From the NCBI GenBank assembly GCA_963662155.1, contig OY759271.1, forward strand, positions 34,347,833 to 34,411,832: 64,000 nt of DNA, written 5' to 3'. This stretch comes from Lamellibrachia columna. Lineage: Eukaryota; Annelida; Polychaeta; Sabellida; Siboglinidae. Position 1 is the stretch's first letter, and every line of letters starts with the position of its first letter. Positions 35,697-50,500 of the stretch are shown piece by piece. Position numbers and translations under genes: made by a program. Below the pieces are notes generated by a model. The model made no database searches. It worked only from the letters and a program-made list of their open reading frames with translations, and was not told the origin of the DNA.

Positions 35697-35931
35697 TTAA
35701 GCCCGCCATAGACATACCGATTCTTCAGTTGCCAACATGCTGGCAACTACTTTTTCATTTGGCAACTCAACGTAGTCGTTATGTGTATGTTCTCCACCCA
35801 CCAACAGTTGGCAACACTTTTTGTGGATATCTGGCATTTGACAAATCGGTCGGCAGACGGACGGCCGATGGGTAGTTGTCGGTAGACAAGCTGTTGGCGA
35901 CTAAAAGTCGGTATGTGTATTGCGGGCTTAA
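35697..35931. mobile_element. TTAA-flanked MITE, 227 bp
   Basis: TTAA at 35697-35700 and 35928-35931 flanks inverted ends GCCCGCCATAGACATACCGA and (reverse complement) GCCCGCAATACACATACCGA, 18 of 20 matching. The TTAA duplication and size fit a piggyBac-type non-autonomous element. No transposase inside. Confidence 0.8.
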
Positions 35932-37265
35932 AAACAACGTAAAACAACGGGCAACGGACGGCTGGTGCGGAAGAAAGACAGGTGTGTTCGCTGTCCGTTG
36001 CTGGTCTTCAGTGTGATTCTTCAGTTGGAGATTAGTTGCATGATGAAGCTGACCAGTCTTTTATCCGACAGGATCCACAGTAGCTTGAATTGTATGCCTC
36101 CACGCCAGTTTCGTCGCAGGTGTTTGGTTCAAGAATACGGCACCAACTTTATCGTTAGCTTGGAAGCTGTCGTCACTTGATCTGTTGTTGACTTTCCACA
36201 TCTGAAGCAAGCTTGTTTTTTTGGTAGCTGCGGGTCGACGCTTTTCCTCCTAGTTAGCTGGAACGACGCCGAAACCTCATTTCCAAATCTCACTGATCCG
36301 CATGGATTTTAATTGATTGTGAGGTCAAGACAGTAATTCAATTTAAATGATCTTCATTAAACTAACCTGATCTTGATGCGACTTGTTGCGCCATTAATCG
36401 TCTGACAATACATAATATCAAAACACCTGTCGTTTGACAAATGGCATAGAACCATTCATAATGTCCTTCAACGTTCCGGTTGCTACTGCTGAAAATAAGT
36501 ACTTATGGATGGTTGATAGGGCTGTGAGACTATAATTGATTTATTAATAACTAGCACGATAACGATCACAAATAAAAGCAAAAGTCATGTCAGGCGTCAT
36601 AAAGCGGAATGACTGTGGAAGCAACAGGGGAACTAAACTGAGCAGTCAAAGACAATGCACCCATCACCTCACTGGTAATGAACGGCCCAATAGAATACCT
36701 GCTATTGTTTGCATGGCGTGAACGGAGATGAAGGATATCGAGAAGAAAGCACAGACACTCGAAAGCACGTGTAGCCTGACCCATCACAAAAGGGTGTCCG
36801 ACAGGTGTGATATTCATAGTGTGCACAAACCATGATTTCACACAACACGGATGATTCTCAGAGAAGTGGCTATTGACATAAAGTACTTTGTTGTACAATG
36901 TCGTTATTCAAACAAAAAGACCTGCTGAGTGAAACAATACAAGAGCCAATTACTACGGCATCCGCACACTCCTAACACACTCCTAACACACTCCTAACAC
37001 ACACAGTTCAAAGGACAAACGGCGTGAAACAATCTGCTCAGTAAAATAAAGCAGGAGTAGTATAGGCAATTCTTTAGGTGTGTCATCACATGGTTGCATG
37101 GTACAATTAGTGCAGAAGAAGAAGTAATTTGCATTGCATCTGGCATGTATTCCTACATATACGCAAACATGCACACACATCTTATTAAAATGTGTTGTGT
37201 ACACCTGATGGGATTCGTCAAAGAATTAGTCAGTGCGTAAATCAATATTTGTTTGTGTGTATGAT

Positions 37266-37296
37266 TGCGTGCGCGCGCTTGTGCGTGCGTGCGTGC

Positions 37297-37390
<94 letters not shown>

Positions 37391-37400
37391 GTGTGTGTAT
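37266..37400. repeat. (GT)n microsatellite with GTGC edges
   Basis: More than 50 GT units, starting with TGCG repeats. It gives false Cys-Val and His-Thr frames on both strands. Confidence 0.95.
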
Positions 37401-38155
37401 GAGTGTGGTAAACTGAAGGAAAATAACTCCATCTTAAAAAAACATCGATATACACTCATTAATTGTGAAGTACCACACAAACAAAACGCGTAATATATAA
37501 TTATATACATTATTCTGTCTGCAGGAAGTCGACTTACTGATCCTCGACCAAGGAGTTTTGGGCATCGCCAATTTATACAGGGCGGACGTTTGCTGTTGAC
37601 GCTAACAGTGACAACAAGGACAGGCGTCATGACGCCTACAGGCTGTTTGTCTTGTGGTGACACGGACGCCTAGGATCAGGTGTTAGACGAGTCATACCGA
37701 GCTGTGTGGTTTTGCAAACCCGCCAGTCGTAGCTGTCACCAAATGGCCAGTATACAGTATGACCACTCGCCTCGCATAGGTTTTATTATGCAGCAGTTAG
37801 GGATGGGCGCAATTTTGCACTGTTGTGATACTCAATGGTGTTACTATTTTTAAAATGCTTGGTACATTATTGCGAGTAGTTACACAATTTTTACAAATTT
37901 ACTTTGTTTAATAATGCATTTGTTGGATTTTTTTCTTCAAAAAAGGTAACATGACACTTTGCCCTTTGAATGTGTTACAGTTGAAATGCTTTCTCTCTGA
38001 ATGATAATATGGTTAACTTTTCAATGCTAAAAAATCCATGTTTTGCTCACCCAAAGAATCCACAGTACTGTGTATAAAGGTAATTGCAATTAAACATTTG
38101 TTTATTATTTAACATTAATAATGTACTAAACCATTTTACTAAGCATGTAATGGCA

Positions 38156-38440
38156 CTAACAATCGGTCAATTGCCTTTTAACATTCTTGCGCCCGTCTGT
38201 GTTATGCGTGTCTCTCCCTAACTGGTGACGAATCTTGACAAGTGCTTTGCTACCAACTGGGCTACTGGGTTCGGGTCCACTGGCAGAGTGTCTCTTTATT
38301 CGCCGTGGGTCGCTGGCAGACATGTCCACCTTCCTTCTGAAGGGCAGGTCATCGTTCAGTCTGGCCTCGATGACTTCTCTTTGGAGAGACTTTATGTATG
38401 GATACTGCTTGGTTACCTTTACAGACACCGGGCACCAGAC
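38156..38440 (-). CDS. Candidate unrecognised terminal exon
   Basis: A - strand frame of about 90 codons opens after TAA near 38458 and ends TAG at 38156. It reads YPYIKSLQREVIEARLNDDL, then DMSASDPRRIKRHSASGPEP and a basic tail. Composition looks protein-like (amphipathic helix then basic Ser/Pro region), but there is no ATG, no family match and no confirmed splice site. It could be a decayed exon. Confidence 0.25.
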   Translation of the reverse strand, partial: VWCPVSVKVTKQYPYIKSLQREVIEARLNDDLPFRRKVDMSASDPRRIKRHSASGPEPSSPVGSKALVKIRHQLGRDTHNTDGRKNVKRQLTDC

Positions 38441-38859
38441 CGTCGATCGTTTTTGTTAAATTCTGCGAAACCTGTAAATAGATAAGTTTGTATAATTTCT
38501 ACTGACTTGGGAAACAAACTAACGTGTAGAAAATGTTTTTTGCATAGTTAACAATACGTAGTTCAGTGCTGCTAATTACTGTATATATTATGTTGCACCT
38601 TTTTTGGATAAAGCCGTGAACAGTTGTTTTCATATATTCATTGTTTCTGTTAACTTGTTTTTACACAGAGGCATACAGGTATGTGCTATATTAGCCAGTT
38701 TCTAAAAACAATCATGGCCAGTTTCATATTTTAGCACAAAATTACTTTGGAATAATATTAGGGTAATGAATTTGTCATAATTAAATGGAGTCTTAACATG
38801 TGTAACGGAGAGTTGGGTTGTTGCTATGAACAGCTTTAGTACTTTAAAAACATTCACTA

Positions 38860-39236
38860 TCAAGTGACCACCCACTGCCCGTTACTAAATCTAGTCACGG
38901 CTTGCATCATCAGGTATTGTCGTGTCAAGAATGTAAACAAATTACCCACATCGAGACGAGTAAGGACGATTGTCCTGTGTTGAATACATGTGTTTAAATA
39001 GTGAGGAGGTGGCTCGGTCGGGCGAACAAGCTGTTCTTCTGCAGATATTTCATCTTCCCGCGTCTTTTTAACAAGCACGTTTTATTAGATAACCGTCGTG
39101 ACGTGAGAGTGGTAAGTGGATCAGTCTCCTTAGTGGTGTTTATTTGTGATCTGTTTCGCCGAACTACACAGCCATTGTCAAGCTGTACACTGTAGGACTG
39201 GGATGCACCACCATGGCGGACTACCTGGGCCAGCAT
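38860..39236 (-). mobile_element. Gypsy integrase C-terminal relic, second copy
   Basis: - strand VVRHGGASQSYSVQLDNGC and VVRRNRSQIN (39236-39100), then TREDEISAEEQLVRPTEPPP (39045-38990 in the next frame). Sister of 8736 and 52966. Confidence 0.65.
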
Positions 39237-40686
39237 CCAAATGTTTCTTTTCTAATACGAACCTGCTGCCCAGTAGTCAGCGCCACCACGAATTTGGTCA
39301 TTTCCTAAGCGTAATGTGCGGAGCGCCTCTAGGGAACGATCCGGAAACCAGATTACCTGGTTGGTTGTTTCCTGCTCACTATGTAGCGCCACTGTCATGA
39401 TAACGGTGCTAATTTGGTTGGTTCTCGGTCCGCTGTGTGGCGACACTGTTGTGCAGTGCGCCAAAATGGTTAATAAATTACCGAAAATTAATTGTTACTA
39501 ATGTTAATTTCTTCTTCTCAGAAATGGATTTTGTGGTAAAATGAAATAAACGTGACCTCTGAATTTAGCCTTGTTCCCATGGTAACCCAAACAGTGAGAT
39601 GTATTACCACAAACCACACAATTGAGGGGGTGTGGCAGGTTAACCTTAAAAATAGGTGGGAGGTTGAATGTGAGATTTTGAGGTGTGAGTTGTGAACACA
39701 AATTATATAAATGGAATTGGCACATGGGAGGTTGATCCTGAAAAATGGTGGTAAGTGGGAGGTTGACCTCTAAAAATAGGTGATAGGTGGGAGGCTGGCC
39801 TTGACATAATATATATTTGACTTTTGTTTGGGAGAAGAGGAGGGGGGGGGGGTTTTGCCTCAAACGTTTTTGTCTCAAACCATTGGCACATTGGACGTTC
39901 ATAAAATGGCTTTAATGTGTCAAGTTGTCAACGGATATGCGATGAGCCATTATTTGTCTATGTGTCTGACGGACGAAATTGTATACGAAGTTCCTTGAAC
40001 TTCCTTATCCGTTTTATTTATATTTGATGTGAAAAGTTGCCGAGTTGACGGCGTTAGCCACTTGTTGGTGATGTTCCAATTGTACACATAATATTGTCAG
40101 TTCTATGGCAAACTTCTAAGGAAATAAAAAAATGTTTAAAACACCACTCTCAACTGATTTGTTCTATCGCAAATCCTTTTCGTTTATGTCGAAATATGTA
40201 GTGTGTATATTTTAAGTACTATCTGCTGTCGGTTTAATAAAAATACATATTTTTGTTCGAATCGTCGAAAGAATTGACTTTAGTCGTTAGATGGTAAGGC
40301 TAAAAATAGTCAATATCCAAAATGGTAAACACTATGTGGGTCGATGCCGATATTGGGCGTGCTTTCCAGTATCTCGCCGATCACGTGACCAAATGTGAAA
40401 TTCGTGAGTTTTTAGCGTTTCCATTTTCATTTCAATTAATGTTTGAACAAACTATATGTAATTTAAAACGAAACAAAAATGCATGATTTTGCGCACCTAA
40501 AAGAGATAATAAAAACTAACCACGTGCGACTAAACTCAAGAATATCACGCCAGTGGTTTATGAGAATGTGTTCTAAAAGTTGGAGAATCCAGTCATTTCT
40601 CCGAATGACCGAGGGCTGACATGTCAACCAGCGCGACCGATAAGCGAATGCGCAGTTCTATGAAATCGGGGTGGCCCAGACTAAAG

Positions 40687-41134
40687 TGATGTATTAAGGG
40701 AGGCCGGCATACACAGAACCAGTGCAAAGTCTCGAACAAACATGGTATTTTACCAGATAAATGTACTAAACAAATGCCAAAACATAGGTTAATATTGGAC
40801 GCAAATAGCATGGCCATATTCTACTGGCAACATAGAAATTGTATACGAATTTATTTTCATTTGGCGAGAGAATATAGCCAGAATACCGCACTCGTGACGT
40901 AGTGTTATTTAACAGTAAGGCGCGGTCGATGAAATTAAGATGTTGTATGTTCGACAATGTTTCTTAGTAAACCACTGGCATGATATTCTTAATTGTAGTT
41001 GTATGTTTTATTAACTCTTATAGATGCATAGGCGGAAAACCATACCTTTTGTTTCGCTTTAATAGTTTGTCTGATGATTTAAAAAAAACGACACACAAAA
41101 GCTGCACAAACGAGCTAGTATGTTGCAGTGGATA
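40687..41134. repeat. 450-bp repeat, copy 1
   Basis: From TGATGTATTAAGGGAGGCC to GTTGCAGTGGATA. Sister copies are 48754-49209 (inside Gypsy element 5) and 55316-55772. This copy lacks GAAGATTA and one A of an A-run, so its small open frame is shifted. Confidence 0.8.
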
Positions 41135-41754
41135 TTAGGTAGGTTCGATTGTTCGCAAAATTAACTTGAAATGAAACTAGCGAAAAAAATTGAATTGAGG
41201 AGGAACATTTAACTAACTTAATTAGCATCGTGAAGACTTCATCGCTTCGTCCGACCCAGATGAATACAATTTCCTTAAGGGAAATGTCAGCGTACGCTTT
41301 CCCTTATTCTATTCGAATCTCATCTTGTAAATAGATGTTGATATACACGGGTATGCGTAAACATAACATGAATAATAACAATTAGAGATAACAGCACTGG
41401 TAATCATGAACACAAGCCCGTCTGTCATTTCATACCAACAGATTATGTCGTTGTTTCTTTGGAATATATTTGTAAAAATGTCGTCGTAGAACACTCTACC
41501 AATACTTGCATTCTATTGCTTTTCGAAGGATCTCGCATATCTTGGGGAAACTGGGGCAAGTTGACAGCGCTAAGCATTGATTGTTTATTTATGTGGCTTT
41601 TATTAACATCAGCAATATGGTAACAATACAACCTAAACAGGACACTTAAACACGTGTACCTTCTTTCAAGGCCACCTTTGCCAACTTTCGATCCACTGAC
41701 AGCACTGGATACAGTCCTTGGTTGACGGATTTTTAATTCCATATTATACAGTCC

Positions 41755-42678
41755 CTAGAGAGATGGTGACAGCAACAGTGAGATGGATGGGAGTGCCAGA
41801 AGCAGAAGCCAGAATGGTGGGAGCAATGTATGAGAGAACAAAAGGAAGAGTTGTTGTTGGATCTGGGTTGTCGGAAGAGTTTCCAGTTAATATCGGTTTG
41901 AGCCAAGGAAGTGCCCTTAGCCCTTTACTGTTTATCGTGGTGATGGAAATAATCAGCAGAAAGATCAGCACGAAGGATTTTCTCAGGAAGATGATGTACG
42001 CAGATGATCTGGCCATAATAGCAGAAAGCAAACAAGACCTACAGGAAGTGTTGGAGGAATGGAAGGGGGTGTTCGAGAAGCACGGACTGAGAATGTGCCT
42101 AGAGAAGACAGAAGTGATGTGGGTTGGACACCAGAGAGAGGAGTTGAACATCAGGTTGGATGGTAAGGAGATCAAGCAGGTGGATGGCTTTGTGTACCTT
42201 GGAGGAATGGTTACGGAGGATGGGCATTCAGCGGCAGAAGTGCAACGTCGGACACAAGCGGGAGCGAATGCTTGGAGAAAGGTAGAGAGAGTCATGTTAG
42301 GCAGAACAATTTCAAAAAAGCTGAAAGGGAAAGGCATAAGAACAAGTGTTAAACCAGCATGCCTGTATGGTCTGGAGACAGAGGCGTTGACAGAACAACC
42401 ACAACAGAAGCTGCAAGTGTGTGAGAATAACTGGGTTCGGCGAATAACAAGAACAAAGAGGGTGGACAGAAGAAGGATGAACGACCTAAGGAAAGAGGTT
42501 GGGATGCAATGCAGCCTAACAGGAAGATTGGCGAGAAGCAGGATGAGATGGGCAGGCCACCTGCGTGAGGAGGGACATGAGAAGATCGGTGGAGGATGAA
42601 AGATGGAGAGAAGGAGCGGCCGATAGAAAACTATGGAAAGAAAGAACAGAAAGAGTGGCTCGACAATATTTTACCTGA
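41755..42678 (+). mobile_element. RTE-like LINE reverse-transcriptase fragment
   Basis: A 5'-truncated reverse transcriptase, frame 41718-42599 (first dozen codons are flank). Visible blocks: PVNIGLSQGSALSPLLF, the catalytic MYADDLAII, GLRMCLEKTEVMWVG, the VDGFVYLGGMVTEDG block, PACLYGLET and RRITRTKRVDRRR. These match RTE/BovB-like and related LINE reverse transcriptases. A frameshift near 42560 separates the last block (frame ending ERTERVARQYFT at 42678). No endonuclease is present. Many codons remain open, so the copy is young, but it cannot be autonomous. The same insertion, at the same position, is found upstream of E. Confidence 0.85.
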
Positions 42679-44044
42679 CCCTCACCCCTGTACAGCAGGG
42701 AACAAGGAGGAAGAGCACATTATACGACTAACATACCACATCTTGTCTGTCGTTATCCGCTGGGATCTTCGGCGCTTAAGGGCAAGTTGTCCTAATAGAT
42801 ATACGCTCTTTTTTGTACTCTTTAGTTTTCATAGCTGTCGCTCCTCGTTCGTCAACTTGCCCCTTCAGGTCATTTGTCAGACTTTGACATTGTACTCAGC
42901 AATGCACAAACGAAATATGTTACACACAAGCACAAATAGTTGTTTGAAATTTCGCAGATAAACGTTTACTATCAGGCCTTATACGGTGTAATAAAATTAT
43001 TTTGGTATATGAAACCAACTTTTATTTTTACCGCTTGCAGTTTGCGTAAAGTTGCAAATGTTCCCGTGTTGATCACTCTGCATGTGTGTCTACTTCATTA
43101 GAAAATTGCGTGGTGCTGCCATATGTTCCTTGTTTTAACATTATTATGCAATTTGCAACTTGCCCCATTCGTAAGCTTGCCACATGTTCCCCAGTATATT
43201 TTCGATTCGAAGAAAACTAAGACGCAAACCATTCTGCATTACCATACCAGTGAAACACGATGATTCACATTGTCGGACATGTGTGATTAGAACCATATGG
43301 CTTGTTTACAATTTAAATGTAAATTCTGTCTCCGTCCTTCGCCGTCGGATAATGATATGGGTGTGCCTTTTCTGTTAACCTTCGCTACTTTAGGCAACAT
43401 TCGTACTCGGGTACTTGCCATTTGATATGTGCCACAAAAAAACGGCGCCACAAATACATTAGTGTGTAATCCAGAATACTCTCATTAATTTAGAACATGT
43501 GCAAGGCGGATGTGGACTTAAGAGGTAGAACGCGTGATTTAAATTCCCGGATCCACTTCGAGTGTTGTTGTCGAGGCTCCCTACGGTGAGCTGACTGCGG
43601 ACATGTGGCAAAATGGCGCATTGTGTCCCAAATTTAAGTAAAATATTATTCTGGTTTTTTTCACAAGGAGTATTATGTTGGTTATTAAAAAATAGTTTGC
43701 TTATGATGTACGCACATTTAGAAAGTGTATTCATCTTTCATTTTGGAAATATAAGTAGGCCTACCAAGTTGTCGTCGACTTGAGAAATCTGACGATAATA
43801 CATCGTGAGTATACATATCCGCCAGGTGGCTCCGGAAACCTGCCTATCTGCGTCTTTCCTCCCGACATTAAAAAAAGCCCTGGGAGTTAATCATGAAAGT
43901 GTTTGATAAGCGTGTTGTGTATGTTTGGCATTCGAGTTTTTGTTTACTTTTGCGATTAACACAATACATGTTATGTACTTTCCGAAAATTTCGCAAGCAA
44001 AAACATATGGCAACACAATACGCCCATACAGTTGGTTATCGGTA

Positions 44045-44141
44045 GAGAACCTCCTACGACGTGGCTGGTGAAACATTGGGTCAACGCGTTACTTAAAGGG
44101 ACGACACGAACGAAAACAGCAGACTTCAGCGACTGGTAAAC
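44045..44141 (+). promoter_or_regulatory. Predicted core promoter of gene D
   Basis: TTAAAG (44093-44098) and a TTCAGC initiator-like site with A at 44128, then ATG at 44142. The CRE/UPRE-like site is changed to CGACGTGG (44057-44064), as in E. Confidence 0.5.
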
Positions 44142-45743
44142 ATGATGACGACGTACGTTCAACTGGCGTTTCTCTTCGTAGTCTTTGGCGGGGATGCCCT
44201 CGGTCAGCTCACGAGGGGAGCAGTATCTAACGACGGGCTGTGCACCTACACCTTCCGTGACGTCTGTGTCAGTCAGCGTATGCGGGACGTCATGGAACTG
44301 AGAGCCGTCGTGGACAGTCTACAGGCGCAGCTCACTTTGGTCAACAAGGTCGTCGCTGCTATACCTGATCTGAGGGCGACAATGAAACAACTGGAAGTGA
44401 AAATTGACGACGTAAAAGACAAGACACAAGAGGAGATCGGTGGGTAACGTCATCTGTTATACATCTTCTTACTAATGACACTTCTCTCCTGGTGCTGTAA
44501 GGTTGGTGGCACATACTATCTCTTTCTACCTACACTACTCACCGTCTTGCGGCGAAGTGCCCATGTTGTCGGAAGAAACGGGCTTCCTCCTAGAAATCAC
44601 AATGTTATTACGACATTTTGTATAATAATATAATAGTGTCTCAATACAAATGATAACAAACATTAGTTTGTATAAACAAAATACACAAACCGGTCAGAAT
44701 TAACTGATTAGTTACGTGGAGTTTACATCAGCAATCGACCCAAGCCACATGAGTACCCAATTCCCATAGCAGCCGGCATGACACAGCCATGAAATAAATT
44801 GTATTTTAAATAGTGCCATTGTACTCATGTAGTGAGTACTTCCATAAATATTATTGTAGTTCGAACTAACTTTTCAGCAAATGACAATCAACATTCGTCG
44901 AAAGGCGGCGCTGTGTACATCCGCTGGGGAAGGAAGACGTGCTCGGAAAATGGCACGGAACTGCTCTACTGGGGCAAGTATTTTAGCCGAATACAGAGTT
45001 CTTTGTTGTTGATGAAGTTTACGTCTTTCTGAAAGATCTGACGATGCTACGCCGTTCATTATAATTTTTTTATAATTTTACTCTAGTTACATGTTTTCGG
45101 TATCGTCAAAAAGCAAAGGATGTAGTAAAAAGGTACACATTTTGCACTTCTCTCAAAATACCTAAAGAAATGTCGAAAGCAGATAAAATTAGCATTTATA
45201 AAACACACCTGATATTCTTTTGAAGATTGCAAATTTGTTGTTGTTCAAGGTGTCGTAGCCGGGTCACGCCATACACACAGCGGCGGTGGCTCGAACTATC
45301 TCTGCATGCCAAGAGACCCTGATTGGGGACCGAAAACCACGGCAGGCTTCCAGTCCGGCGGCCAATTGTACGGCGCTGAATACGAAATACAGTCAAACGA
45401 CCCGTTCTCCAAAGTTAACGCGCAGTCGCTGCACGACAACGACGTCCCGTGTGCCGTGTGCCTTGTGACCAGCCGACCAACGAAACTGATGATTCCGGCC
45501 AAACTGACCTGTCCAGACGGGTGGACGAAGGAATATTCGGGCTACTTGATGGCGGAGCGTTACACTCACAAAGGCCGAACAACCTACGTCTGTATGGACA
45601 ACGCCCCGGAAGTTATTCTAAGTGGAGGGGCGAATAAGGATGGCGCCCTATTCTACGTCATCGAGGCTACTTGCGGTGGAGCGCTGCCGTGTCCCAGTTA
45701 TGTAGAAGGATGGGAAATCACGTGTGTCGTGTGTACAAAATAA
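44142..45743 (+). CDS. Gene D: secreted coiled-coil, short-chain collagen C4-like protein
   Basis: Exons 44142-44439, 44878-44973 and 45250-45743 give 295 residues. Residues 1-22 are the signal peptide (hydrophobic LAFLFVVF, likely cut before QLTRG). A GLCTYTFRDVC pair of cysteines follows, then a coiled coil to about residue 98 (KTQEE). Exon 2 contributes GGAVYIRWGRKTCSENG. Exon 3 is the C4-like domain (GGGSNYLCMP, PCAVCLV, TCPDGWTKEYSGYL, ITCVVC). Introns are phase 1: 438 bases (GT donor) and 276 bases (GC donor at 44974). Promoter and AATAAA-stop overlap are as in the other copies. No transmembrane segment is seen after the signal peptide. Secretion is expected. Function is unknown beyond family resemblance. 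No defect seen. Confidence 0.85.
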
Positions 45744-47511
<1,768 letters not shown>

Positions 47512-50500
47512 GTAAAGTTGCAATGACCACAACACATTGGCTTTACAGTTTGTAATCGGACGAATAAACTGCCGAACGCTACATTCCTCCCCTCTTTACT
47601 ATTAGCTCGTAACTGTTGTAAAGTTCGTTCTACATCCTTATGCTGATTCTTGAATATATATACTGTATTATACGTATAAGACTACACGCATATAATCCTA
47701 TGCATGGTCCCAAATGTTATAGTACTGTAACCGTATAAATGTTAAACTCGTGCTAAATGTCCTGATTATACGTGCATTTCCACTAGAATGTAGTCGTTGA
47801 GATGGCAAGGGTCGTAATGTGGCCGTTGTCGCTTTGGTGTATCATTGGGTGACATGGGAGTTCTCGGCGATGAGTTGACATCATGGGGCATGGGGTCTTG
47901 TTACTTAGAGCTTCAGGCTGTCTCCTATCTGAACATTTTACAGTTGGTGTCGTTGTTTTAGGAGTGTCTGTGGTATCCGGGACTTCTCCCAATTTCACCC
48001 TTTTTTTCAAAGACAGGAAGTGGCTTAAACATCTTCTTGAAACGGGATGCAATCAGACGAATAGCGTGCCTGTCATCCGCTGCGGTAACCGCTGTACCCT
48101 TGATGTCGGGGATCACCGTGGGTTTGGGACAGAAAGGAGTGCATAGCTTGTTGGATTTCTTATCACAACGCATGAGACAGTGTCCCCCACTTGCAAGTCA
48201 TTGTGATCTGCATATCTGTTTCTATGATCTGCATAGATCTTTTGGGTCCGATTTGTGTGGTTATCGTTCCTTCGTGCTGCAGCATGGACCTCGTTGTCAT
48301 CATGGTCATCGTTCAATGTGATGTAAGTTTTGTTACAGGTTCTCTATCAAACAGAAGGTGATGTGGGGAAAACGTCGTTGATGTGTGTGGTGTGGCCCGG
48401 TATTGCCGTAGGAAATGGTACATTTCCTGTTTCCAGTTTTTCTGCTCCAACACAGCTGATCGAATTGCCTTCATCAAGGGTTTATTGAAATATTCAGCTT
48501 GTGCGTTTCCCGAAGGACTACATTCGGTGACTCTTCTGTGATGAAATACACTGTGCTTTGCAAACAAACCGAATGCGTCCGAATTAAATGGAGACCCGTT
48601 GTCTGATTTGGTGACCTTAAGATACCCAAACGTTGTCAGTACTTTGTTCGTTCAGTGTTTGTTGACACTGAACGAACAATCTGTACTAGCGGTATCTTGA
48701 ATATTCATCTAGCGGGACCACGAGTTCTTCTCCTGACGACAAAGGGCGACCGATGATGTATTAAGGGAGGCCGGCATACACAGAACCAGCGCAAAACCTC
48801 GAACAAACATGGTATTTTACCAGATAGAAGATTAATGTACTAAACAAATGCCAAAACATAGGTTAATATTGGACGCAAATAGCATGGCCATATTCTATTG
48901 GCAAAATAGAAATTGTATACGAATTTATTTTCATTTGACGAGAGAATATAGCCAGAATACCGCACTCGTGACGTAGTGTTATTTAACAGTAAGGCGCGGT
49001 CGATGAAATTAAGATGTTGTATGTTCGACAATGTTTCTTAGTAAACCACTGGCATGATATTCTTAATTGTAGTTGTATGTTTTATTAACTCTTATAGATG
49101 CATAGGCGGAAAACCATACCTTTTGTTTCGCTTTAATAGTTTGTCTGATGATTTAAAAAAAAACGACACACAAAAGCTGCACAAACGAGCTAGTATGTTG
49201 CAGTGGATACTCTTAACTTTCTCCAAGGTCCTTTCTCCAAGGTTGGCATACCTGACATATGCATGGGTTCAAGATGTGGGTTTCCGTTATATGTGCATTG
49301 GTAGGCGAAACACTGACGTACTGCTGTCTCAACTTTGTCGTTCATTTTCGGAAACCATACCTTTGATCTTATGAGTTCCTTTATTTTGACAATCCCCTGT
49401 TGACCTTCATGCGCAAGCGCCACGGCTTGGTCTCTTAGGGACTCTGGAATGACCACATCCCCGGTTGTAGTGTGTTGTCGTCAGTGACAGTCGTCAGTGA
49501 CAGTTCTTTCCTGACCTTGTGGAACTCTCGCATCACTGGGTCGTCCGATTTGTAGATCTCCAACCATCGTCCGTTTCTACAAAGAGTGATGATCGTCTGC
49601 ATAAAGTCATATGTTTCAGTGGCAAGTTTGACATCCTCGATATTCATCGTATTGGGTATGTTGCACGGTCCGACAAAGTTCACATCATCTTCAGCCATAT
49701 TTTGATGTCGACGAGTCCCAGCCATGGTTGACGGGTTCCTGGACATGTAGTCAGTTGGGTTTTTATTTACCTTACAAAGTGAAGTTGTAAGGTTGCAGTC
49801 GCAGGCCCCATCGTCCAATGAGTAAAGGCCGGCTAGGTTTTTTCCATATGGTCAGACGCGGATCATGGTCAGTGATGATCTTGAACTGAGGATCTCCTTG
49901 GAGTTACTAATCGAAGTGTTCACACCTCCACACTGTGCCCAGAGCTTCGCGTTCAGTTTGGCTATAGCTGCTTTCAACGTCCAATAACGTCGCATAGGCG
50001 ATTGCACGACCGTCTTGAGTTAAATATGCTGCCGAACCCCAATGAACTGGCATCAACCATTGTCGTTGTTGTTTTGTTGACATCGAAGTATTTGTGCTTC
50101 TTTGAGTGAATTAATAGCCACGTCCTGATCTCTTGTCCATACCCAGTCGATGTCTTCTGGGTTAGGCGCCTCACGTGTTCACTGATCATGGAAAAGTCTT
50201 TAATGAACCTTGATTGGTAGTTCATCATGCCTAGGAAACCGCTTCGCATTAAGCATTTCTAATGTGTTTCTAAAAAATGTAACTCGCTGACGATATCCCA
50301 GTTCAGTATTTTGTATATGTATAGGCCATTATGCGTTCTGAACGTCGTGATGTATCTGGACGATGGATGAAGCTCCAACTGGTGGTAACCGTTGAACAGA
50401 TCCAGGTTACTGAATACTGTTGCGGCGTTCTCGTGTGATCGCTTTGTTAGGCTCACGCATATCAATGAACAAACGTATGGAGCCAGCCTTCTTCGGCGGA

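Larger units (their letters stand above)
35932..38850. other. Interval without confident gene
   Basis: Contains an AC/GT microsatellite (37266-37400) and a candidate - strand exon (38156-38440). A splice-acceptor-like TTCTGTCTGCAG near 37523 is followed by a 48-codon frame to TAG, too weak to call. Three direct copies of CTCCTAACACA occur at 36969-37000. Confidence 0.5.
39000..44622. repeat. Segmental duplication: 5' flank and start of gene D
   Basis: Colinear with about 53075-60463 (5' flank and exon 1 of gene E). The E-side copy additionally holds a CR1 insertion at 56795-57949. The first part (to about 40140) also matches 8700-10500 upstream of gene C. Non-element stretches 39240-40680, 41135-41750 and 42680-44040 hold GGTGGGA repeats (39640-39800) and small frames only. 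One frame at 40326, MVNTMWVDADIGRAFQYL, starts in good ATG context and meets GTGAGT after 86 bases. It recurs at 54996. Confidence 0.85.

Noticed and set aside
37226..37663. His-Thr, Cys-Val frames around the GT repeat
   Set aside because: Microsatellite translations. The non-repeat part has no family or start signal.
41744..42337. 197-codon - strand frame
   Set aside because: Antisense shadow of the RTE-like reverse transcriptase with its catalytic YADD on the + strand.
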